Assembly (NCBI RefSeq): GCF_001043115.1
Contig: NZ_LFME01000009.1
Location: forward strand, 62,001-126,000
Length of the DNA: 64,000 nucleotides
Source of the DNA: Xanthomonas sp. NCPPB 1128
GTDB lineage: Bacteria; Pseudomonadota; Gammaproteobacteria; Xanthomonadales; Xanthomonadaceae
Direction of reading: 5' to 3'
Positions 57,768 through 64,000 of this stretch are shown here, one piece after another. The notes beneath the pieces were generated by a model that searched no databases, had not been told where the DNA came from, and saw only the letters and a list, made by a program, of their open reading frames with translations. The number at the start of each line of letters is the position of its first letter. Positions within the stretch are counted from its first letter, which is position 1. The position numbers and the translations under genes are program-made.

Positions 57768-58181
57768 TCAAGCCCCTGCGCTGCGCTTGCTGGCGTTGCG
57801 CGGGCGCGGCCCGGCCGCGCGCTTCTTGGCTGCGGGCGTGGCGCGCTTGGGCGCGGCCGCACGTTTGCGCGACGTGGCGCGCGGCGCCGCCTGCAACCCC
57901 AGCTTGACCAGCACCGGCTGCAGGCGCGCCTCGACCTCGGCGCTCAGCGGCTGCACCTGGCCGCGCAGCGCTGCGGCGCCCTCGCGCACGCTGCTCTCGG
58001 CCTCGTCGGCCAGTTGCGTGGCCAGCGCCTTCAGGGTCGCCGCGCCCTGCACGGCATCGGCGGCGGCGGCCAGCGCGCGCTTGCGGGTCAGCGCGACCAC
58101 GCCAAGCCCGGCCAGCCACAGGTGCCGCGGGTTCAGCCGGTCCGGCCGCAGCGCGGAGGTGGAACGCTTCTTGGTCGCCAT
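57768..58181 (-). CDS. Small phasin-like protein with Lys/Arg/Ala-rich tail (137 aa)
   Basis: Probably related to phasins. HLWLAGLGVVALTRKRALAAAADAV in outline (about 20-45) matches the phasin granule-binding helix (VWLAGLGAF type), then amphipathic helices to about 100 and a tail rich in Lys, Arg and Ala (SRKRAAAPKRATPAAKKRAAGP in outline). Similar in plan to the larger phasin at 42185. The ATG at 58179-58181 is chosen as the helix starts soon after. Confidence 0.75.
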   Translation of the reverse strand: MATKKRSTSALRPDRLNPRHLWLAGLGVVALTRKRALAAAADAVQGAATLKALATQLADEAESSVREGAAALRGQVQPLSAEVEARLQPVLVKLGLQAAPRATSRKRAAAPKRATPAAKKRAAGPRPRNASKRSAGA

Positions 58182-58341
58182 CGCACGATCTCCAACTGGG
58201 CCGGCAGTGGCCCCGATATGCGCCATGCTGGCGCCGGCGGCTTGAGCAAACACACTATCGGTGGCTGCCCTTGCCACGCGCCCGCCACAGCGCCATGCTC
58301 GGCGCGGACGCCGTGGCCCGGCGCCGCACAGGGAGATCCGC

Positions 58342-59196
58342 ATGGCAGCAAAATCGGGCGCGTGGGCGCCGTTTCCGTACGACGCCAAGGCCTACGCCTA
58401 CGCCGGCGATGCGTTGAAGAAGGCCTGGCCCAAGCTGCACGCCGGCGATCGCGAGCCCTACCCGGACCCGGCACGCGCGCAGGCGCTGCTGGACGCCGCC
58501 GGCAAGGCCGGCAAGGGCCACGACGCGCAGACCCTGTCGGCAGCGCTGATCGAGGCCTGGCGGGCGTTCCACCACGGGCAGTTCCAGCAGGCCTACGAGG
58601 CCGGCAAGGCGCTGGGCGTGTTCGGCGCCTCGGTCGCGGTCAAGGCGATCGGCATCCATGCGGGCTATCTGGTCGAGGACGAAAAAGAGCAGTTGCAGCG
58701 GCTGCAGCAGGCCGCGGCGCTGGCCGAGGCAGCGATCGCCGCGCTGCCGGACGAGGCCAACAGCCACTACCGCCATGCGTTCGCGCTGGGCCGCTACAGC
58801 CAGGGCTTGAGCATCGTCAAAGCGCTCAAGCAAGGCATCGCCAGCAAGGTGCGCGCGTCGTTGGAAGCGGCACTGGAACTGGAGCCCAAGCATGCCGAGG
58901 CGCACATGGCGCTGGCCCTGTACCACGCCGAGATCATCGGCAAGGTCGGCGCGATGATCGGCGGACTGACTTACGGGGCCAAGGCCGCCACCGCCGAGCA
59001 GCACATCCAGCAAGCGCTGAAGCTGGTGCCGGACGCGCCGATCGCCCATATCGAACACGCCAACGTGCTGCTGTTGCTGCATGGGGACAAGCGCGAGGAG
59101 GATGCCGCCGCGGCGTTCGAGAAGGCCGCCAAGCTCAAGCCGCGCGATGCGATGGAAGCGCTGGACGCGGCGTTCGCGCGTGATCAACTGGAGTAA
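58342..59196 (+). CDS. TPR-like helical-repeat protein (284 aa)
   Basis: Soluble protein made of about seven helix pairs with TPR-like spacing, for example YEAGKALGVFG, ALELEPKHAEAHMALALYH and KAAKLKPRDAMEALD. No signal peptide, no enzyme motif. Such proteins usually bind partners; none is implied by the neighbours. The ATG at 58342 follows GGGAGA at good spacing. Function unknown. Confidence 0.8.
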   Translation: MAAKSGAWAPFPYDAKAYAYAGDALKKAWPKLHAGDREPYPDPARAQALLDAAGKAGKGHDAQTLSAALIEAWRAFHHGQFQQAYEAGKALGVFGASVAVKAIGIHAGYLVEDEKEQLQRLQQAAALAEAAIAALPDEANSHYRHAFALGRYSQGLSIVKALKQGIASKVRASLEAALELEPKHAEAHMALALYHAEIIGKVGAMIGGLTYGAKAATAEQHIQQALKLVPDAPIAHIEHANVLLLLHGDKREEDAAAAFEKAAKLKPRDAMEALDAAFARDQLE

Positions 59197-59294
59197 GCGC
59201 AGCCTGGGGCGTGGCGGGCGCGACATTGCGTAGGCGGACGTCTGCCGCCGCGCCTGCATCCACGATGGCGATGCACCACCCGCGCGCCCATCTC

Positions 59295-59360
59295 GTAGGA
59301 GCGGCTTCAGCCGCGACAGGCGTTCTCGGGGAAGCCTGCCGCGGCTGAAGCCGCTCCTAC
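59295..59360. repeat. REP-type inverted repeat, copy 5
   Basis: Inverted arms with the GTAGGAGCGGCTTCAGCC core between the TPR gene and gcd, which converge here; same family as copy 1. Confidence 0.9.
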
Positions 59361-59514
59361 GTGCAGGTTGCAAATCGCACATGCCTCGCACGGACAGAGC
59401 GCGACGCAATGCTGCTCGCGCGATCGGCGGCAGGGCGGCGGACACGTGATCCCCCGCTCTTCGCCACGCCCGCCGCCGCGAAGCCGCACCGCGACCTCGC
59501 AACGGCGGCCAACA

Positions 59515-61944
59515 TCACGTTGCCGGCGGCAGCGCGTAGGCGATGACGTAGTCGCCGCGCTTGGTCTCCATGAAGTGATGGCCGGCAGCGACGATGACCA
59601 GATACTCGCGCCCATCGACCGCGTACACCATCGGTGTGGCCTGGCCACCAGCCGGCAGCTTGGCCTGCCACAGGGTCTTGCCGGTGGCCAGGTCGATCGC
59701 GCGGATCATGTCGTCGGTCGCCGCGGCGATGAAGATCAAGCCGCTGGCGCTGACCACGGCGCCGCCGTTGTTGGGCGTGCCGATCTCGATCGGCAGTCCG
59801 GAGTGGATGCCGAACGGGCCGTTGCCGCGCGCACTGCCGAACGGACGGTCCCACAGGGTCTTGCCGCTGGCCAGGTCGATCGCACGGATGCCGCCGTAGG
59901 GCGGCTGCTTGCACAGCAGGCCGGTGAACGGCAGGCGCCAACCGGCGTTGACGTTGATCGCATACGGCGTGCCCGCCTGCGGATCGCCCGCGCCCTCGGC
60001 ACCGCCGCTGTCGCCGCGCACCTGATCGCGCGGCGCCCAGCCCATCTTGTCGGCCTTGGCCCGCGGCACCAGGCGGTTGTAGTTGGGCATGTCGTTGTAG
60101 TTGGCGACGATCACCCCGCGCTGCGGATCCACCGCCACGCTGCCCCAGTCCGAGCCGCCGTTGTAGCCGGGATACTCGATCGAATGGCGATCGGCCTCGG
60201 GCGGCGTGTAGATGCCCTTGTAGCTGGCGCTGCGGAACTGGATGCGGCACACCAGCTGATCGATCGGGGTCATGCCCCACATGTCGCGCTCGGTCAGGTC
60301 GCGCTTGCGCAGCGAGTGATACAGCGAGAACGGCTGGGTCTTGGCACGGCGCTGCGGCTCCACGCCGCCGCCCGGCACCGCGCGTTCCTCGACTCCGACC
60401 AGCGGCGTGCCGGTGCGCCGGTCGAGCACGTACAGCTCGCCCTGCTTGCTCGGCAGCAGCACCGCGGGCACGGTCGTGCCGTTATGCGGGAAATCCAGCA
60501 GAGTCGGTTGCGAACCCAGGTCGTAGTCCCACACGTCGATGTGGGTGGTCTGGAAATTCCACACCGGCTTGCCGGTGGTGACGTCCAGTGCGACCAGCGA
60601 GGTCGCGTAACGGTCCTCTTGCGGGGTGCGCGAACTGCTCCAGTAATCGGCCGAGGAATTGCCCATCGGCAGGTACACGTAGCCGAGTTGTTCGTCGCCG
60701 GCCGCGCTGGTCCACATGTTCGGCGTGCCGCGGGTCCAGGTCTGTCCCGGCGGCGGTGCGCCATTCCAGTCCGGATGGGTCATGTCCCAGGCCCAGCGCA
60801 ACGCGCCGGTCACCGCGTCGAAGCCCTGGATCACGCCGGACGGTTCGTAGCGCATCTGTCCGTCCAGCACCTGATGGCCGGTGACGATCACGCCGCGCAC
60901 GATGGTCGGCGGCGAATTGATCGAGACATAGCCCGGCGGCGTGGAGCCCATGCCGACGGTGATGTCGACCTGGCCATGCCGGCCGAAGTCCTCGCAAGGC
61001 TTGCCGTCGGCCGCATCGACCGCGATCAGGCGCCCGTCCAGGGTGCCTTCGATGATGCGCTGGCGGCACGTGGTCGACGCCGTCGCCTGGGCGTCGGGCA
61101 CCGCGTAGTAGCTGACGCCGCGGCAGGCGGCGGTATACGGGATCGCCTTGTCCGCCACCTTGGGATCGTAGCGCCAGCGTTCGCGGCCGCTGCGCGCGTC
61201 TAGCGCGATCAGTTGGTTGCGCGCGCTGCACAGATACAGGCTGTCGCCGATCTTCAGCGGCGTGGTCTCCGCGCCCCAGCGCTTGTCCGGCAGGTCGCCG
61301 GTGCGGAAGGTCCAGGCCGTACGCAGTTGCGCCACGTTGCCGGGCGTGATCTGCTGCAGCGGCGTGTAACGGCTGCCGGCGTTATCGCGGCCGTCGGCGG
61401 CCCAGTCGGCATCCGCCGGCGCGTCGGCCGGCTGCGCGCCGGTGCGCGGGGTGCCCAGCGCCGCAGCCATGCCGGCCGCATGCGCGAGTGTGCCGTCGGC
61501 CTCGGTCACGCCATACGGCAGGAACGCCAGTGCGAACGCGCCGACGAACACCAGCGCCAGCACCGCGGCGAGCGTGCGCGACAGCGTGCGCGAGAACGGC
61601 CGCTCCAGCCGCGGCAACAGCAATGCCAGCAGCAGCGCCAGGAACACCATCAGGCCCATGCGCGGCACCCAGCGCCAGTAATCGGTGCCCGACTCCCACG
61701 CCGCCCACAACAGCGACAGCAGGAAGGTCGCGGCGAACCACAGCGCGCCATTGCGGCGGCCACGCCACAGCTGTACGCCGGACACCGCCAGGCCGAGGCC
61801 GGCGACCAGGTAGTACCAGGAGCCACCTATTGCCAACAGCCAGGCGCCACCGATCGCCAGCACCGCGCCGATCAGCGCGCAGGCGCCGCCGAGCAACCGC
61901 AGCGGCCAGCCGCCACGGCGCTCGGTTCGTTCGAATTCGTTCAT
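59515..61944 (-). CDS. gcd: Membrane-bound PQQ-dependent glucose-type dehydrogenase
   Basis: Quinoprotein that oxidises glucose (or quinate, shikimate or another sugar/polyol) in the periplasm and feeds electrons to ubiquinone. The 809-residue protein has five N-terminal membrane helices (within about 15-135) and a large eight-bladed PQQ propeller (about 160-809). The propeller shows RYTPLQQITPGNV, NAGSRYTPL, DVWDYDLGSQPTLLDFP, GGSDWGSVAVDPQRGVI and GLIFIAAATDDMIRAID. The ATG at 61944 is preferred over 61950 since GAGGA is correctly spaced; both give almost the same protein. PQQ synthesis genes are not in the window, so PQQ may come from elsewhere. Confidence 0.92.
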   Translation of the reverse strand: MNEFERTERRGGWPLRLLGGACALIGAVLAIGGAWLLAIGGSWYYLVAGLGLAVSGVQLWRGRRNGALWFAATFLLSLLWAAWESGTDYWRWVPRMGLMVFLALLLALLLPRLERPFSRTLSRTLAAVLALVFVGAFALAFLPYGVTEADGTLAHAAGMAAALGTPRTGAQPADAPADADWAADGRDNAGSRYTPLQQITPGNVAQLRTAWTFRTGDLPDKRWGAETTPLKIGDSLYLCSARNQLIALDARSGRERWRYDPKVADKAIPYTAACRGVSYYAVPDAQATASTTCRQRIIEGTLDGRLIAVDAADGKPCEDFGRHGQVDITVGMGSTPPGYVSINSPPTIVRGVIVTGHQVLDGQMRYEPSGVIQGFDAVTGALRWAWDMTHPDWNGAPPPGQTWTRGTPNMWTSAAGDEQLGYVYLPMGNSSADYWSSSRTPQEDRYATSLVALDVTTGKPVWNFQTTHIDVWDYDLGSQPTLLDFPHNGTTVPAVLLPSKQGELYVLDRRTGTPLVGVEERAVPGGGVEPQRRAKTQPFSLYHSLRKRDLTERDMWGMTPIDQLVCRIQFRSASYKGIYTPPEADRHSIEYPGYNGGSDWGSVAVDPQRGVIVANYNDMPNYNRLVPRAKADKMGWAPRDQVRGDSGGAEGAGDPQAGTPYAINVNAGWRLPFTGLLCKQPPYGGIRAIDLASGKTLWDRPFGSARGNGPFGIHSGLPIEIGTPNNGGAVVSASGLIFIAAATDDMIRAIDLATGKTLWQAKLPAGGQATPMVYAVDGREYLVIVAAGHHFMETKRGDYVIAYALPPAT

Positions 61945-62067
61945 TGCCATTCCTCGCAGGACACGGCCACGCGGAACATCCGCCGTGGCAGCGGCGCATG
62001 TGCGCCGCGCCTCGTTATCCCAAGCAGGAAGTGAACGCTGCGCGTTTCCAGCCGACACACGCTGACA

Positions 62068-62079
62068 CGCAACGTTGCG
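62068..62079. promoter_or_regulatory. Palindrome CGCAACGTTGCG upstream of gcd
   Basis: A perfect 12-bp palindrome with central AACGTT, the kind of core bound by LacI-family sugar regulators, in the region expected to hold the gcd promoter. No LacI gene lies nearby. Confidence 0.35.
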
Positions 62080-62255
62080 GTCCTCGTGATCCAGCGTCGA
62101 CCTGGGCGTCACGCGGCATGTGTCGTTGAGCGCAGCGACTGCCTGACGCCATGGCTGCAATCGGCGCGGCGCAGCGGACGCGCAGGCGGCTGTCGCAGCG
62201 CCATCTGCTTGCGCTCCAAGCAAGACGCCCGCATCGCCGCAGTGGTGGCCATCCC

Positions 62256-62295
62256 CCGAAAACGACGACGCCGGCACGAGGCCGGCGTCGTCGTT
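62256..62295 (-). terminator. Rho-independent terminator of gyrA
   Basis: AACGACGACGCCGG and CCGGCGTCGTCGTT form a perfect 14-bp stem around a 7-base loop, 14 bp past the gyrA stop. On the minus strand TTTTC follows. Confidence 0.85.
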
Positions 62296-62309
62296 CGCTC
62301 AGGAGCGGA

Positions 62310-64000
62310 TCACTCCTGCGGCGGTGGTGCGTCGGCTGCGCCTTCGGCGACGCCGTCCTCGCCCGGCAGCACGTCCTCCTCGACCAGCGAGCCGTCCAGG
62401 CGTTCGACTGCCTGCAGCTTCTCGCCCTTGGACAGGCGGATCAGGGTCACGCCCTGGGTGTTGCGGCCGACACGGGAGATTTCCGAGGCACGGGTGCGCA
62501 CCAGGGTGCCGCCGTCGGAGATCAGCAGCACTTCGTCGCGCGTGCTCAGCAGCACCGCGCCGACCAGCTTGCCGTTGCGCTCGCTGGTCTGGATGCCGAT
62601 CACGCCCTGGGTGCCACGGCCCTTGCGCGGATACTCGCCCAGCGGGGTGCGCTTGCCGTAGCCGTTCTCGGTGGCGGTGAGGATGTAGGCATCGGCCTCG
62701 TCGCCGTTGCGCGCCTCGGCATCGACCTCGGTGTCCGCCGCGGCATCGACATCCTCGACGTCCTCGTCCTGGCCCACGGCCGGCTCGGCCACGATCAGGC
62801 TGACCACGTACTCGCTCTTGGCCAGGCGGATGCCGCGCACGCCGCGGCTGCTGCGCCCGGTCGGCTTGACGCCGCCGCGGCTCTTGCGCCGCGCGCCGCG
62901 GGCGTCGTCGCCCTCCTCGCCCACTGCATCGTCGTCGGCCACGGCGCCCTCGTCGGCACCGGCCTCGTCGATGACCGCGTCGTCGGCCTCGTCGTCCTTG
63001 GGCCGCTCGGAGAAGCGCACGGTCTTGCCGTTGGAGGCGAACAGCAGCACGTCGCGCTCGCCGTCGGTGAGCGCCACGCCGACCAGGGCATCGCCCTCGT
63101 CCAGGTTGATCGCGATCTTGCCGATCTTGCGCTGGAACGCGAACTCGCTCAGCGGGGTCTTCTTGACCATGCCGTTGCGGGTGGCGAAGAACACGTAGCG
63201 GCCTTCGGCATACTCGCGTACCGGCAGCACCGCCTGCACGCGCTCGCCGTTCTCCAGCGGAATCCAGTTGACGATCGGGCGGCCGCGCGCGTTCGGCCCG
63301 GCTTCGGGCAACTGGTGCACCGGCAGCCAGAACACCTTGCCGCTGCTGGTGAAGGTCAGCAGCGTGTCGTGGGTGTTGACCAGCCACAGCTGGTCGATGA
63401 AATCCTCTTCCTTGGTCGCCGCCGCACTGCGGCCGCGGCCGCCGCGGCGCTGCGCGCGGTAGGCGCTGACCGGCTGGCGCTTGGCGTAGCCGGCATGCGA
63501 CAGGGTCACCACCACGTCTTCCGGCGCGATCAGGTCGAGGATGTCCAGATCCTCTTCGCTGTGGCGGATCTCGGTACGGCGTGCGTCGCCGTACTCCTCA
63601 CGGATGTTGACCAGTTCCTCGCGGATCACCTGCAGCAGCACGTCCGGGTTTTCCAGGATGCGGATCAGCCCGGCGATCGCCTCCAGCAGCTGCTTGTATT
63701 CCTCGGTCAGACGCTCCTGCTCCAGGCCGGTCAGGCGGTGCAGGCGCATCTCCAGGATCTGCGTGGCCTGCACCTCGGTCAACTGGTAGCCGCCGTTGAC
63801 CAGGCCGACGCCGCTGGGCAGGTCTTCCGGACGCGAGGCCTCGGCGCCGGCCGCGCCGAGCAGCGCGCCGACCAGGCCCGGTTGCCAGGTCTTGGCCAGC
63901 ATGCGCTCGCGCGCTTCGTTCGGGTTCGCCGAGGTCTTGATCAGCTCGATCATCTCGTCGATGTTGGCGAGCGCGACGGTCAGGCCTTCCAGGATGTGCG
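62310..64000 (-). CDS. gyrA: DNA gyrase subunit A (3' part)
   Basis: C-terminal 563 codons of GyrA, which with GyrB introduces negative supercoils into DNA. The 5' part lies beyond the window. Seen here are the end of the breakage-reunion domain (coiled coil and ATQILEMRLHRLTGLE), the GyrA box QRRGGRG (about 63437-63457) that wraps DNA and is diagnostic of gyrase rather than topoisomerase IV, and the beta-pinwheel. Two acidic insertions, at about 62905-63003 and 62690-62778, interrupt the pinwheel and are not in E. coli GyrA. The tail is Glu/Asp/Pro-rich. Confidence 0.96.
   Translation of the reverse strand, partial: HILEGLTVALANIDEMIELIKTSANPNEARERMLAKTWQPGLVGALLGAAGAEASRPEDLPSGVGLVNGGYQLTEVQATQILEMRLHRLTGLEQERLTEEYKQLLEAIAGLIRILENPDVLLQVIREELVNIREEYGDARRTEIRHSEEDLDILDLIAPEDVVVTLSHAGYAKRQPVSAYRAQRRGGRGRSAAATKEEDFIDQLWLVNTHDTLLTFTSSGKVFWLPVHQLPEAGPNARGRPIVNWIPLENGERVQAVLPVREYAEGRYVFFATRNGMVKKTPLSEFAFQRKIGKIAINLDEGDALVGVALTDGERDVLLFASNGKTVRFSERPKDDEADDAVIDEAGADEGAVADDDAVGEEGDDARGARRKSRGGVKPTGRSSRGVRGIRLAKSEYVVSLIVAEPAVGQDEDVEDVDAAADTEVDAEARNGDEADAYILTATENGYGKRTPLGEYPRKGRGTQGVIGIQTSERNGKLVGAVLLSTRDEVLLISDGGTLVRTRASEISRVGRNTQGVTLIRLSKGEKLQAVERLDGSLVEEDVLPGEDGVAEGAADAPPPQE

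Larger units (their letters stand above)
61945..62309. other. Intergenic region between gyrA and gcd
   Basis: About 365 bp upstream of gcd and downstream of gyrA (same strand). It holds the gyrA terminator (62256-62295) and a 12-bp palindrome at 62068-62079 about 130 bp upstream of gcd. Nothing else is clear. Confidence 0.6.

Overview
The window is GC-rich chromosomal DNA of a gamma-proteobacterium of the Xanthomonadaceae, most probably Xanthomonas. The basis is protein character (RNase E, GyrA, NfuA, a GacA/UvrY-type regulator, the hut cluster), very high GC with GC-rich third positions, and dispersed palindromes with the core GTAGGAGCGGCTTCAGCC. The species cannot be fixed from the sequence alone. 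Nearly all of it is core chromosome; one short AT-rich block (about 25.26-27.96 kb) beside a tRNA-Ser gene looks acquired.

Layout. 0-5.1 kb: an RND efflux operon on the minus strand (adaptor lipoprotein, a long permease, and a second permease cut by the window edge). 5.3-6.2 kb: two small c-type cytochromes. 6.6-12.7 kb: a repetitive transmembrane protein, nfuA, a pterin dehydratase, a TonB-like lipoprotein, a ZupT-type metal transporter and a DUF3300 protein. 12.7-17.7 kb: divergent rluC and rne. 18.3-22.0 kb: a GacA/UvrY-type response regulator, a GNAT acetyltransferase, a DUF2252 protein and a DUF3617 lipoprotein. 22.2-25.2 kb: four overlapping genes for membrane and envelope proteins of unknown function. 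25.6-27.9 kb: an AAA ATPase plus DUF4435 pair that looks like a PARIS (AriA/AriB) anti-phage system, next to tRNA-Ser(TGA). 28.2-36.4 kb: a LysR regulator, serS, a TonB-like protein, aroA, pheA and serC. 36.5-38.2 kb: msrP and msrQ. 38.2-46.2 kb: an FHA protein, three genes linked to polyhydroxyalkanoate granules or lipids (PHA-system protein, patatin, phasin), a membrane-anchored Mrr-like protein and a two-domain reductase resembling bacterial fatty acyl-CoA reductases. 46.6-54.3 kb: the histidine utilisation cluster hutC-hutF / hutI-hutH-hutG-hutU with a HutC operator palindrome between the divergent arms. 54.4-59.2 kb: a gene behind a flagellar sigma-28-type promoter, an acyl-CoA-binding protein, a TetR regulator, GNAT, SGNH, phasin-like and TPR genes. 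59.5-64.0 kb: membrane PQQ dehydrogenase (gcd) and the 3' part of gyrA.

How the genes work together. HutH, HutU, HutI, HutF and HutG form the five-step route from histidine to glutamate via formylglutamate, with HutC as local repressor. MsrP/MsrQ repair oxidised periplasmic methionines using electrons from the respiratory chain. AroA, PheA and SerC supply chorismate, phenylpyruvate and phosphoserine. Several dispersed genes point to lipid or PHA storage.

The most noteworthy non-routine items are the PARIS-like pair at tRNA-Ser, the nested multi-stem element and the short-motif satellite between pheA and aroA, a 138-bp tandem repeat, the sigma-28-type promoter at 54.36 kb, and tandem dyads upstream of the GNAT gene at 19.2 kb.
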